This document shows positions 16,652 to 24,973 of a stretch of 29,925 bases of DNA, one piece after another. Where the stretch lies: NCBI GenBank assembly GCA_964584415.1, contig CAZOZX010000015.1, forward strand, positions 1 to 29,925, in the 5' to 3' direction. The stretch is from PHAA01 sp964584415. GTDB taxonomy: Bacteria; Bacillota; Syntrophomonadia; Syntrophomonadales; Syntrophomonadaceae. The position numbers and the translations under genes were made by a program. Under the pieces are notes generated by a model, which did no database searches, was not told the origin of the DNA, and worked only from the letters and a program-made list of their open reading frames with translations. Every line of letters begins with the position of its first letter. Position 1 is the first letter of the stretch.

Positions 16652-17506
16652 TTACTTGCCGTAATCGTAGAAACCCTTGCCAGTTTTCATTCCCAAATGT
16701 CCAGCCCGGACCTTTTGCCGGAGAGCCAGGGAGGCACGATATTTGGAATCGCCAAACTCTTTGACGTAGTATTCGCAAATAGCCATGACGATGTCGATGC
16801 CAACCAGATCGGCCAGGGCTAACGGCCCCATTGGCATGCCAGCACCGAGTTTCATGGCTTTATCGATCTCAGCTGCCGAAGCGGTTCCTTCCTGGAAAAC
16901 GAAAGCGGCTTCATTGATATAGGGAACCAGGATACGGTTAACAATAAATCCCGGCACTTCCTTAGCAACAACCGGTTCCTTGCCGATTTTCTGACTCAAT
17001 TCCACGGTGGCTGCTATCGCATCATCGGTGGTCTCCGATCCCGGGATTACTTCAACCAGTTTCATTACCGGTACCGGATTGAAAAAGTGCATCCCGACGA
17101 CTTTATCGGGGCGATTGGTGGCGGCTGCAATCTCGGTTATACTCAAGGCCGAGGTATTGGTAGCCAGGATAGTCTCCGGCTTGCAGATTTGGCTCAGCTG
17201 GGCATGTACTTTTTTCTTGATGTCGATATTTTCGATAATGGCTTCGATAATAATATCGCAGTCTTTTAAGCGGGCAGTATCCGATCCGGTAGCAAGCAGG
17301 CTGGCGAATACAGTTACATCATCGGTGGTTCTTTTGCCTTTTTCCACTGCCTTAAACCATGCTTTGTTCAGGCTTTTAACCGCCTTGTCAACGACCTCGG
17401 GAATAACATCGATCAATTCAACTTTGTACCCGGCTTCAACACAGATCTGGGCAATTCCTGCACCCATGGTGCCGGCTCCCAGAACTCCAACTTTAGCTAT
17501 GGCCAT
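16652..17506 (-). CDS. hbd: 3-hydroxybutyryl-CoA dehydrogenase
   Basis: NAD(P)-dependent oxidation of 3-hydroxybutyryl-CoA to acetoacetyl-CoA, the third step of butyrate beta-oxidation. The product is 284 aa, standard for the stand-alone enzyme. The Rossmann motif GVLGAGTMGAGIAQ is at residues 7-20, followed by the acidic residue expected for NAD (VELIDV). Catalytic residues fit the family: S119 in NTSALS, H140 in MHFFNPVPV and E152 in VEVIPG. The C-terminal helical domain is complete. The ATG start has GGGAGGGG upstream. It sits 63 bp after the thiolase gene in the same operon. No crotonase gene lies between or beside them. Confidence 0.96.
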   Translation of the reverse strand: MAIAKVGVLGAGTMGAGIAQICVEAGYKVELIDVIPEVVDKAVKSLNKAWFKAVEKGKRTTDDVTVFASLLATGSDTARLKDCDIIIEAIIENIDIKKKVHAQLSQICKPETILATNTSALSITEIAAATNRPDKVVGMHFFNPVPVMKLVEVIPGSETTDDAIAATVELSQKIGKEPVVAKEVPGFIVNRILVPYINEAAFVFQEGTASAAEIDKAMKLGAGMPMGPLALADLVGIDIVMAICEYYVKEFGDSKYRASLALRQKVRAGHLGMKTGKGFYDYGK

Positions 17507-17569
17507 ATTTTCCCCTCCCTATTTTTTATAGTCCAGGTTACATTACCTGATTAGTAGGTTTATTTAATA

Positions 17570-18775
17570 CTAGATGTTTCTGGTCCACAGTGATGCCATG
17601 GCTGAGCCGCCGCCTACACAGAGGGAAGCGCCGCCGAGGGTCAGTCCCAGACGTTCCATTTCATAGTACATTGATACTATTATGCGCAGTGCTGTGGCTC
17701 CAACCGGATGGCCCAGCCCGATACCGGAACCGTTGTGGTTGGTCTTGGACATATCCAAATCGATCCCGAACTCTTCTTTGAGCATTCTGCCTACACCCAG
17801 GAATTGGGCCGCAAAAGCTTCATTGATTTCCCAGTAATCGACGTCTTCATATTTTAAACCGGCCTGTTTAAGTGCTTTGGGGATTGCTACGGCAGGACCA
17901 AGTCCCATAACATTGGCATCGACCCCTTCAGCCACAATGTTGATCATTTTCAGCAAGGGTTTGATTCCCAATTCCATAGCCTTCTCCTTGGACATCACCA
18001 CTGCGGCGGCTGCTGCGTCATTAATTCCGGAGGCATTGGCAGCAGTTACTACCCCGTCTTTTTTGAACGCCGGGGGCAATTTGGCCATTGATTCGAGACT
18101 GGCATCGGGGATCATGTGCTCATCGTTCTCGAACAGTTTTACGCCCTTTTTGGTTTTCATTTCGACCGGTACGATTTCCCGTTTGAATATGCCATTTTGC
18201 ATGGCAGCGGTGGCCTTTTGATGGCTCCCTAAAGCCAAGGCGTCACATTCCTCGCGGGTAATGCCGTATTGTGCGGCTACATTTTCTGCAGTGATGCCCA
18301 TATGACCGTTTGCGAGTTTGCAGACCAGGCCATCATAGAGCATGGCATCTTCCAGTTTGCCAGGGCCCATCCGGTATCCCATGCGCGCTTTTTCCAGCAT
18401 ATAAGGAGCATTGGTCATACTTTCCGCACCGATTACCAGACCGATGTCTATCTTACCCAGCGCGATCTTGTCGCATATGATTTCCAGGGCCCTCATTCCG
18501 GATGCACAGTTTTGATTGACGTTGCAGGCATTGCTGGTAACCGGTAAACCTAAAGCCATGGCTACCTGCCGGGATGGCAGCGATCCTTGGAAATGAGGAT
18601 AAATCTGCCCGAGCACCATTTCATCAATGGAACTGGCGGGTATACCGGCTCTTTTGATGGCCTCTGTGCCTGCCGTTATAGCCAAATCTTTTACTGACAC
18701 ATCTTTAAGAGTGCCTTGGAACCGGGCAATGGGGGTTCTGCACAAGCTTACGATTACGACGTCTTTGGTTTCCAT
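17570..18775 (-). CDS. Acetyl-CoA C-acetyltransferase (thiolase)
   Basis: Thiolase that cleaves acetoacetyl-CoA with CoA to two acetyl-CoA, or condenses in reverse. The product is 401 aa. The nucleophile is C90 in NQNCASGMRAL, the NEAFAAQ block is present, the catalytic histidine lies in GLGHPVGAT, and the second cysteine in SLCVGGGSAM. A small deviation is NHNGSGIGLGHP in place of the more common NVNGGAIALGHP. ATG start with TGGAGGTG upstream. It is the first gene of the beta-oxidation operon, behind a sigma-54 promoter with a leader of about 180 nt. Confidence 0.95.
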   Translation of the reverse strand: METKDVVIVSLCRTPIARFQGTLKDVSVKDLAITAGTEAIKRAGIPASSIDEMVLGQIYPHFQGSLPSRQVAMALGLPVTSNACNVNQNCASGMRALEIICDKIALGKIDIGLVIGAESMTNAPYMLEKARMGYRMGPGKLEDAMLYDGLVCKLANGHMGITAENVAAQYGITREECDALALGSHQKATAAMQNGIFKREIVPVEMKTKKGVKLFENDEHMIPDASLESMAKLPPAFKKDGVVTAANASGINDAAAAAVVMSKEKAMELGIKPLLKMINIVAEGVDANVMGLGPAVAIPKALKQAGLKYEDVDYWEINEAFAAQFLGVGRMLKEEFGIDLDMSKTNHNGSGIGLGHPVGATALRIIVSMYYEMERLGLTLGGASLCVGGGSAMASLWTRNI

Positions 18776-18967
18776 TAACTAACACCTCCATAAATTTTAA
18801 GTATCACCAATGATATTGAGTTCAAATCGACTGAGCAACAATTGGTGGGGGACACCGACTGGGAGCTCAGAACCACCTCCTCCTGTGAAGATAGCGATCA
18901 AATCAGTTGGGGATAAGATTCTCATATATGAAGAAACAATGATCTGCCGGTTTCCCATAATATAAAA

Positions 18968-18982
18968 GCAAATCTCATGCCA
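18968..18982 (-). promoter_or_regulatory. Sigma-54 (-24/-12) promoter of the beta-oxidation operon
   Basis: On the minus strand the sequence reads TGGCATGAGATTTGC, preceded by C and followed by T. It differs from the consensus TGGCACG-N4-TTGC at one position (C to T), with exact GG-to-GC spacing. Transcription would start near 18956, about 180 nt before the thiolase ATG. The gene immediately upstream encodes a sigma-54 activator, which makes the match much more credible. The 420-bp gap 18776-19195 holds this site, the palindromes just upstream of it, and no supported gene. Confidence 0.85.
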
Positions 18983-19003
18983 GCTCTTGGGCGATTTTAT
19001 GAA

Positions 19004-19045
19004 AATGGCCGGAAAGCCATTACCGCTGCGATTGCCGCAGTAATG
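19004..19045 (-). promoter_or_regulatory. Candidate activator-binding palindromes upstream of the sigma-54 promoter
   Basis: Two overlapping inverted repeats lie 20-65 bp upstream of the -24 element: AATGGC/GCCATT (19004-19009, 19016-19021), and a larger one with arms CATTAC..CTGCG and CGCAG..TAATG (19018-19045). Sigma-54 activators with a Fis-type helix-turn-helix bind such dyads upstream of the promoter. These are closer than many such sites, so the role is inferred. Confidence 0.45.
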
Positions 19046-19144
19046 CCCCGAACTTGATATCATGAAGTTTTTGACAATCAATGATGATTTAGGAGGGGAG
19101 GAGTATTCTTTAAGCGAGAGCAGATTGATTTACAGGGTTTTTGG

Positions 19145-19167
19145 GGCTCTCCCAAAATAGGAGAGCC
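19145..19167 (-). terminator. Hairpin after the sigma-54 activator gene
   Basis: GGCTCTCC and GGAGAGCC pair perfectly (8 bp, 7-nt loop), 29 bp beyond the activator's stop codon. No U run follows on the minus strand, so it is a weak or factor-dependent terminator, or an mRNA 3'-end stabiliser. Confidence 0.4.
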
Positions 19168-19195
19168 TGTATCCTATTGCAGATGGGTGACAATT

Positions 19196-21295
19196 TTATT
19201 CCAGTTCGTATTTGGCCAGCTTCCGATACAAGGCCGAGCTGTGCATGCCCAGTTGTTTGGCTGTTTGGGTTTTATTGCCCTGGTTGCGCTCCAAAGCCTC
19301 CTGGATCATACGCTTTTCAAGTTCCTCCATGGTTTCGGCCAGGTTCTGGGATGATCCTAAAACCGGGGAGGTGATCGGCTTCTTGGCCAGGGAAGGGAAA
19401 TGGCGGCTGGTGAGGTAATCTTTGCCTTCCATATGGGCCAGGTTCATAGCTTGCTCCAGCAGGTTATACAGTTCGCGTACGTTGCCGGGCCATTCATAAT
19501 CCTGCAGGAGCTGGCATGAACCCAAGGTAGTTTCCTTGATATTCATTTTCAAGTCCCGGTTAAGTACAGTTACTATATACCGGGTCAGGTAGGGAATATC
19601 GGCCAGGCGGCTGCGCAAAGGCGGAATCGCCAGCCTGACCACGTTCAGGCGGTAATATAGATCCTGCCGGAATTTTTGTTCCCGGACCATTTCCTCCAGG
19701 TTGCGGTTGGTAGCCGCGATCACTCTTACGTCGACCGGAATAGGTGCAGTGCCCCCTACCCGTTCTACCGACCTTTCCTGTAGAACCGACAATAGCTTGG
19801 TTTGCATGGTCAGGGGCATATCCCCGATTTCGTCCAGGAAGATAGTACCGCCCTGGGCAAGCTCAAACTTGCCGGGTTTGCCGCCCCTGCGAGCCCCGGT
19901 AAAGGCACCATCCTCGTACCCGAATAATTCCGATTCCAGCAGGTTATCCGGCAGGGCAGCACAGTTTATACGTATAAAAGGCCCGCAGCCCCGGCTGCTG
20001 GCATTATGAATGGCTTGGGCAAATAATTCTTTGCCAGTCCCGCTTTCACCGGTAATCAACAGGGTGCTGTTGGTCTGGGATACATGTTCAGCCAGTGATT
20101 TGACCGCCAGAAATTCAGGGCATTGACCAATAAGATTGGGGAATTGCCATTTGGCTTTATAAAAATTACGTACCTCTTCCTTATAAGCATTGAGTTCCTT
20201 CTCGGTTTCCTGGATCCGGTTGGTCAGGATCCTTACCCCGGACATGTCCAGGAACAGGCTTTTACCGATAGCGCCTATGATTTGGCCGTCCTTAATAATC
20301 GGCAGGCGGGTCACGATGGTCTCCCGGCCTTTGATCATGAATATATCGGCCTTATCGACCCGGCCGGTGGCCAGGATTTCAGGCAGTTCGGAAGTGGGGG
20401 AGATATCCAGGATATATTGGCCAATTACCTGTTCCTTGGTATAACCCAGGATATCCAGGTAGGTTTGGTTCATGGCAGTTATTTTTCCGTCTTTATCGAC
20501 AATCACATAGACCATATAAGGGCTTTCGATCAAGCCCTCGAGGGTCATGGCGAATTCCTGCTCGGTGTCCCGCATTTTCTCCATCAATAACCGGGCTCCG
20601 GAATGGTCCAGGAATAGGCTCTGCCCGATAGCGCCGATAATTTTGCCATCCCTTTTTATGGGAAGACGGGTTACTATGGTTTCATAGCCCCGAATGGTCC
20701 AGAAATCAGCCTTGTCGATTCGGCCGGTGCGAATAATATCGGGTAACTTGGAATTAGGCGTTATATCGTGGATATGATGGCCGATCACGTCTTCTTTTTT
20801 CATTTCCAGGATATCCAGATAGGTCTGGTTCATGGCCGTGATAATACCCTTGCGATTAATTATCACATAAATGAGATAGGGACTTTCAATCAGTCCTTCG
20901 ATAAAGGTTTCGAATTCCCGCTGGTTTTCCTCCAGCCTTTTCATAAAGATCTTGGCACCTGACATGTCCAGGGCCAAGCTCTGGCCGATAGCACCGATTA
21001 TTTCACCGTCTTTGATGATGGGCACCCTGGTGACGATGGTGTCCTGATCGTTGATCGGCCAGATGTCCGCCTTGTCTACCCGACCGGTAGCTAATACTTC
21101 CGGAAGTTTGGAGTGAGGCAGTATCTTCAGGACATGTTTGCCGATAACGTCAGACCGCTTGAGCCCCAGGCTTTCCAGGAAGGTGTCGTTCATCAAAGTG
21201 ATAATACCTTCTTTATCTACTATCACCAACGCCATATATGGGCTCCTTATCAAAGCCTCATAGGTTGCTGTGATTTCGTAATTGGTTTGAGCCAT
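19196..21295 (-). CDS. Sigma-54-dependent transcriptional activator with three tandem PAS domains
   Basis: Enhancer-binding protein of 699 aa that uses ATP hydrolysis to open sigma-54 RNA polymerase promoters. Three PAS sensor modules occupy about residues 12-371. They repeat with an exact 120-residue period (Y20/Y140/Y260 and G30/G150/G270 align without gaps), each containing a TGRVDKAD-like and an IVTRLPI-like segment. A short linker leads to the AAA+ domain, with Walker A GESGTGKE at 416-423, GAFTGA at 463-468 for sigma-54 contact, and Walker B FLDEIGD near 486-492. A Fis-type helix-turn-helix ends the protein (about 657-697). ATG 21295 has GGAGG upstream; an upstream in-frame extension to 21370 would overlap the predicted promoter. 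It lies directly upstream of the beta-oxidation operon and its sigma-54 promoter, so it probably controls it. The signal is unknown. Confidence 0.95.
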   Translation of the reverse strand: MAQTNYEITATYEALIRSPYMALVIVDKEGIITLMNDTFLESLGLKRSDVIGKHVLKILPHSKLPEVLATGRVDKADIWPINDQDTIVTRVPIIKDGEIIGAIGQSLALDMSGAKIFMKRLEENQREFETFIEGLIESPYLIYVIINRKGIITAMNQTYLDILEMKKEDVIGHHIHDITPNSKLPDIIRTGRIDKADFWTIRGYETIVTRLPIKRDGKIIGAIGQSLFLDHSGARLLMEKMRDTEQEFAMTLEGLIESPYMVYVIVDKDGKITAMNQTYLDILGYTKEQVIGQYILDISPTSELPEILATGRVDKADIFMIKGRETIVTRLPIIKDGQIIGAIGKSLFLDMSGVRILTNRIQETEKELNAYKEEVRNFYKAKWQFPNLIGQCPEFLAVKSLAEHVSQTNSTLLITGESGTGKELFAQAIHNASSRGCGPFIRINCAALPDNLLESELFGYEDGAFTGARRGGKPGKFELAQGGTIFLDEIGDMPLTMQTKLLSVLQERSVERVGGTAPIPVDVRVIAATNRNLEEMVREQKFRQDLYYRLNVVRLAIPPLRSRLADIPYLTRYIVTVLNRDLKMNIKETTLGSCQLLQDYEWPGNVRELYNLLEQAMNLAHMEGKDYLTSRHFPSLAKKPITSPVLGSSQNLAETMEELEKRMIQEALERNQGNKTQTAKQLGMHSSALYRKLAKYELE

Positions 21296-21342
21296 GCCAG
21301 GGCCTCCTGTTGTAAATTTGGATATCTGGATGCTAATCAATA

Positions 21343-21370
21343 CTAATACCATACTACGTTTTTGGGTCAA
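21343..21370 (-). promoter_or_regulatory. Sigma-A-type promoter of the activator gene
   Basis: On the minus strand, TTGACC, a 16-bp spacer and TATTAG, about 50 bp upstream of the ATG at 21295. Confidence 0.5.
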
Positions 21371-21392
21371 TGCAAAAGAGAAAATTGAAGCG

Positions 21393-21416
21393 CCTATTTA
21401 TTTGTGCAAAAATAGG
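21393..21416. promoter_or_regulatory. Inverted repeat in the divergent activator / hydrolase promoter region
   Basis: CCTATTT (21393-21399) and AAATAGG (21410-21416) form a dyad with a 10-nt spacer, between the divergent activator and metallo-hydrolase genes. It could be an operator or a leader hairpin of the plus-strand gene. No protein can be assigned. Confidence 0.35.
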
Positions 21417-21449
21417 AGAGTGATCCCATGATTTTAGGGAGGCGGGCTT

Positions 21450-22130
21450 GTGAAAAAGACTATAGAAATATGTGACCACGTATATCAGGTAGGAGGGGGC
21501 AGGTTATCCCATCCCGATGATTGCTGTATCTACTTGGTGGACGGGGGGACTGAATCAGTTTTGATAGACGCCGGGGCAGGCAAAAGTGCTTCGCAGTTGC
21601 TGGATAATATGCTCGATAGCGGAATAGATATTGAGCAGATTAAATATATTATCGCTACTCACGGGCATATTGATCATATTGGCGGATTGCGGGATCTGCA
21701 AGAGCGATTGCATGCCCAGGTGATTGCCCACCAGTTGGAGCTCCCGGCTATTCAGGAGGGTCTGCCTCACCTGACTGCGGCCAGTTGGTATCGGGTGGAA
21801 TATAAAAAGGTGACCGTAGATAAAGTATTAAAAGGTAAATTAGAAAAAGTCCGGGTTGGTAATCTCGATTTATACTGTTTGCATACTCCCGGGCATACAC
21901 CGGGAGGCATCTCGGTTTACGTGGATACCGCAGAACAAAGGGTTTTGTTCGGGCAGGATATTCATGGCCCCTTTAATAAGGAATGGGGATCTAATCTGCG
22001 CCAGTGGCGTAAATCGATGCAGGAGTTGCTGGATCTGCAGGCTGATATTCTCTGTGAAGGGCACTTTGGCATCTACCAACCGGCCCGGGAAGTGAAGCGA
22101 TATATTGAAGGCTATTTAAATAGGTACTAA
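21450..22130 (+). CDS. Metallo-beta-lactamase-fold hydrolase (glyoxalase II-like)
   Basis: Zinc hydrolase of the metallo-beta-lactamase superfamily, 226 aa. The binuclear metal site is complete: H71-x-H73-x-D75-H76 (THGHIDH), H149 in HTPGHTPGG, D170 in FGQDIHG and H205 in CEGHFG. This pattern fits glyoxalase II and thioesterase-like members; the substrate is unknown. No signal peptide, so cytoplasmic. The start is GTG with TTAGGGAGG upstream. It is divergent from the sigma-54 activator and could be co-regulated, and a role as an acyl-CoA or lactoyl-thioester hydrolase is only a guess. A structured repeat element begins 13 bp after the stop codon. Confidence 0.88.
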   Translation: MKKTIEICDHVYQVGGGRLSHPDDCCIYLVDGGTESVLIDAGAGKSASQLLDNMLDSGIDIEQIKYIIATHGHIDHIGGLRDLQERLHAQVIAHQLELPAIQEGLPHLTAASWYRVEYKKVTVDKVLKGKLEKVRVGNLDLYCLHTPGHTPGGISVYVDTAEQRVLFGQDIHGPFNKEWGSNLRQWRKSMQELLDLQADILCEGHFGIYQPAREVKRYIEGYLNRY

Positions 22131-22142
22131 ATATCAGACCGT

Positions 22143-22248
22143 CAAAAAAGGCCTATAGCTGCGTTAATAGTGAATCCCCGATCAATCGACGTACTAGATG
22201 TACACCTCAGTCACGGGGATTTCTGTTGCCTTGCTCTATATCTTTTTG
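22143..22248. repeat. Single complete copy of the CGACGTAC hairpin element
   Basis: Same core as the 127-bp array units but with different stem arms. AATCCCCG (22173-22180) pairs with CGGGGATT (22214-22221); the inner GTAC/GTAC (22191-22194, 22200-22203) encloses TAGAT; the internal sides are TCAATCGAC and ACCTCAGTC. An outer imperfect stem joins CAAAAA and TATAG (22143-22158) to CTATA and TTTTTG (22236-22248). It lies between the convergent hydrolase and lysA genes. Confidence 0.85.
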
Positions 22249-22282
22249 GCTCGGTCTGCCCGTATTTTCTTTGGTACGCATA

Positions 22283-22311
22283 AAAGGAGAGGGTAGTATC
22301 CCCTCTCCTTT
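22283..22311. terminator. Bidirectional terminator between the hydrolase gene and lysA
   Basis: AAAGGAGAGGG (22283-22293) pairs with CCCTCTCCTTT (22301-22311) around a 7-nt loop. It sits 21 bp beyond the lysA stop codon and after the repeat element. Confidence 0.75.
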
Positions 22312-22331
22312 ATCGATAGAGTGGGTGAAAA

Positions 22332-23555
22332 CTAATCAGGCCACAGATCTTGTAGGGTTTGAGCTCTTCTGATGAGGCGAACATCACCATCCAGAGTGAT
22401 AAGCACCTCGGCTGGCAGAGGCCGGGAATTGTAGGTGCTCGCCATGGCAAATCCATAAGCGCCGGCATCGTGAACGATAATAGCGTCGCCTTCCACACAG
22501 CGGGGCACAGTGCGGTCATGTACCAGTATGTCGCCGCTCTCGCAGATGTTACCCACCACATAGACTGGTTTATCATATACCTCAAAAGGCCGGTCCTGAG
22601 CCGGAGCCACATCGATCTCATGATAACTGTCGTACATAACCGGGCGGACCAGCATGTTAAAGCCAATGTCAGTGCCTACAAAAAACGTATTGTAGTTTTC
22701 CTTCATCGAGGTGACGGTACCCAGCAAAGCTCCGCATTCCGCGACTACATAACGTCCAGGCTCGGTCCGGACCGTAATAGGCCGGTTTGCCGCCACCCAA
22801 CTGCTGATCAGATTATCCAGGCGGGCGCCCAAATCGGCAAGATCGAGGCGAGGTTCAACTCCGTGGCGGTAAGGTATTCCAAAACCGCCGCCCAGATCTA
22901 CCATTTCCACGCTGGGCAGAGCAGCAGCGATATCTAAAATGAAAGCCGCTGCCTCTACATAAGCTTCAGGTTCCAGGAATAGGGAACCAATATGTTGATT
23001 CAATCCGGTTATGGTCATCTGGTATTGGCTGGCTATCTGCTGGGCCAAAGGAAGGTCCTCCACAGCGATACCGAATTTGGCTTTCTTGCCTCCGGTTACT
23101 ACTTTGGCATGATGCCCGGCACCAATACCGGGGTTTATTCTCAGGCAAACCTTGCCGCCCCGGTTTATCTCACCCAGGGTTTTCAGCTGGGAGAGCGAGT
23201 CGACACTGACCAGGATGCCTTTTTTGACTGCAAAATGCAGTTCATCCTGGGAGACATTGTTGCCGATAAAAGTGATTCGTTCAGGAGGAAATCCGGCTTT
23301 CATTTCCAGGTACATTTCACCTGGGGACATGCCGTCAACATCCAGGTCTTCAGAACAAACGATCTTGAGAAGTTCAACATTGGTATTGGCCTTGGCAGAA
23401 TAATTGACCCGGAAGTGGGGGTGTTGAAGTAGATTTCTCATTTCCCGGCATCTTTGCCGCAGGGTTTCTTCATCATAAACATAAAGGGGACTGCCGAATT
23501 GCTTGAGTAACTCATGGACGTCTTTCTTACCAAAGACTAAATTTTCGTAACCCAA
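22332..23555 (-). CDS. lysA: Diaminopimelate decarboxylase
   Basis: PLP enzyme that decarboxylates meso-diaminopimelate to L-lysine, the last step of lysine synthesis. The product is 407 aa and shows the fold-type III decarboxylase pattern. The PLP lysine is K55 in NYSAKANTN, the phosphate-binding glycines are in DLGGGFGIPY, EPGRYVVAECG is present, the active-site cysteine is in GNICESGDILV, and DAGAYGFAMAS and YNSRPLPAEVL lie near the end. Start choice: TAAGGAG is 8 nt before a TTG at 23555, whereas the GTG at 23564 directly touches it, so TTG is preferred. It is a single gene with its own promoter. No lysine riboswitch fits the 110-170 nt upstream. Confidence 0.93.
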   Translation of the reverse strand: MGYENLVFGKKDVHELLKQFGSPLYVYDEETLRQRCREMRNLLQHPHFRVNYSAKANTNVELLKIVCSEDLDVDGMSPGEMYLEMKAGFPPERITFIGNNVSQDELHFAVKKGILVSVDSLSQLKTLGEINRGGKVCLRINPGIGAGHHAKVVTGGKKAKFGIAVEDLPLAQQIASQYQMTITGLNQHIGSLFLEPEAYVEAAAFILDIAAALPSVEMVDLGGGFGIPYRHGVEPRLDLADLGARLDNLISSWVAANRPITVRTEPGRYVVAECGALLGTVTSMKENYNTFFVGTDIGFNMLVRPVMYDSYHEIDVAPAQDRPFEVYDKPVYVVGNICESGDILVHDRTVPRCVEGDAIIVHDAGAYGFAMASTYNSRPLPAEVLITLDGDVRLIRRAQTLQDLWPD

Positions 23556-23662
23556 CTTATTCACTCCTTAATACAACCAGGGTAGTGCTCGCCCTTTTCC
23601 GACTCATTTATCGACAATGCGGCACAAAAGGAAAGATTATGAGTCTCCAGACAAGTGTTTAT

Positions 23663-23692
23663 ATTTTAATGCAGACGCCAATAATTTGGCAA
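23663..23692 (-). promoter_or_regulatory. Possible promoter of lysA
   Basis: On the minus strand, TTGCCA, an 18-bp spacer and TAAAAT, giving a leader of about 100 nt. Confidence 0.45.
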
Positions 23693-23736
23693 TAAGTTAG
23701 GAGTAAGTATACAAGTATGCTTAGCTTTGATAATGA

Positions 23737-24930
23737 TCAGGACTGGGTAATATAACGTTTGGTGTCCCGCGCCGGAATCATACCAGCCAGGAACAGGTTC
23801 GCCAAAGCTAGTATCCCTGAGACCATGAAGACTGGGACATAACCGTAATAGGTCCAGAGCAGGCCTCCGCCCAGCGGAATCAACATAGAAACGGCGTGAT
23901 CCAGGCTCAAACCCATGGACAACGTAGGGGTCAGTTCCTCCTGGCTGTCGACTATGCGGTTGAGGTAGGTGGTACGGGCCATCCTCACCGCAAACAACAA
24001 CTGATCGGCTATGAAGCAGGCCATGATGACAATCAGCGCCGCTTCACGGCTGAACCAGGACGGTGAAAAGCCGTACAGAATGCTCATAATAACCAGCAGG
24101 ATTGACTCGGTTGATATAATCACCCGCTCCCCGAAGGTGTCGATGGCCCGGCCCAATAAGGGGCGAAAAGCCAGGCTTAATACAGTGCCTATAAATCCCA
24201 GCATGGCAAAGGTTTCAACTCCGCAGCCGAAGACTCTTATCAATACCCAGGGGGCAAAAGTCAGGAAAATTTGTTTACGTGCCCCAAATACGATATTGAG
24301 AGCGTAAAATAACCGGTATTCTTTTTTCAGTACTGCCCGCCGCGGCGGGCTGAGCAGGGGTTCAGGATGTATCCGGAAGAGGCAGAAGGCAGCCATGAGC
24401 GCGAATACACCCGCCAGGCCAAAGATAAGCGGGAAAGAAAAATGCCAGCGGGAAGCTCCCCAATAGACAGTCGCCAGGCCAACCAGAGCACCCAATGATT
24501 CTAAAAACCCGATTTGACCCAAGCGGCGTCCTTCCTGGCCGGCTCGGGCCAGGCGAATACCGATGGATGGGGTTATGGCCATATACAGGTGGGCACCGGT
24601 GCTCCAGATGATCATCCATACAACTACCATAGAGAGATCAGGTGATAAGAATCCCTGTCCCCATAAGGCCACCCCTACCAGCAGGGCAGATAAAGCAGCA
24701 ATACGGGTATCAGCCAGGAACATCAGGGCGGTTACTATGAAGACGACTAAGAAACCAGGCAGCTCGCGGGGAAATTCCAGGGCGCCGCGGGCCAGAGCGC
24801 TGGCATTATGGGTCTGGGCCAGGTAATTATTGAAGGATGGATCATAAAGCCCACCATACAGCCCCATCAGCAAAGAGGCGGCGGCAAACAGCGCCAGAGG
24901 GGTGGCCAGGGCTTTTCTGGTATTGGACAT
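23737..24930 (-). CDS. Major facilitator superfamily transporter
   Basis: Integral membrane protein of 397 aa with about twelve hydrophobic segments split by a charged central loop (RIHPEPLLSPPRRAVLKKEY, about residue 190), the usual MFS layout of two six-helix halves. The cytoplasmic loop between helices 2 and 3 lacks the canonical GxLaDrxGrr motif. A related glycine/arginine segment, FRPLLGRAIDTFGER, occurs in the second half. ATG 24930 has AAAGGATG upstream. It has its own predicted promoter and lies divergent from degV. The substrate is unknown; family members export drugs or move sugars and organic acids. Confidence 0.85.
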   Translation of the reverse strand: MSNTRKALATPLALFAAASLLMGLYGGLYDPSFNNYLAQTHNASALARGALEFPRELPGFLVVFIVTALMFLADTRIAALSALLVGVALWGQGFLSPDLSMVVVWMIIWSTGAHLYMAITPSIGIRLARAGQEGRRLGQIGFLESLGALVGLATVYWGASRWHFSFPLIFGLAGVFALMAAFCLFRIHPEPLLSPPRRAVLKKEYRLFYALNIVFGARKQIFLTFAPWVLIRVFGCGVETFAMLGFIGTVLSLAFRPLLGRAIDTFGERVIISTESILLVIMSILYGFSPSWFSREAALIVIMACFIADQLLFAVRMARTTYLNRIVDSQEELTPTLSMGLSLDHAVSMLIPLGGGLLWTYYGYVPVFMVSGILALANLFLAGMIPARDTKRYITQS

Positions 24931-24973
24931 ACGATCATCCTTTCCGAGGTTCACAAACTATCAGCATCTCTAT

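Noticed and set aside
17007..17531. 174-codon open frame antisense to hbd.
   Set aside because: Mirror frame of a conserved enzyme gene, with serine/leucine-rich composition typical of antisense shadows.
18797..19081. Open frame of 94 codons on the minus strand between the activator and thiolase genes.
   Set aside because: It spans the sigma-54 promoter, has no ribosome site at its ATG or at an internal ATG, and shows no protein family features.
23556..23736. Lysine riboswitch upstream of lysA.
   Set aside because: The leader is too short for the five-helix aptamer and its conserved motifs are not seen.
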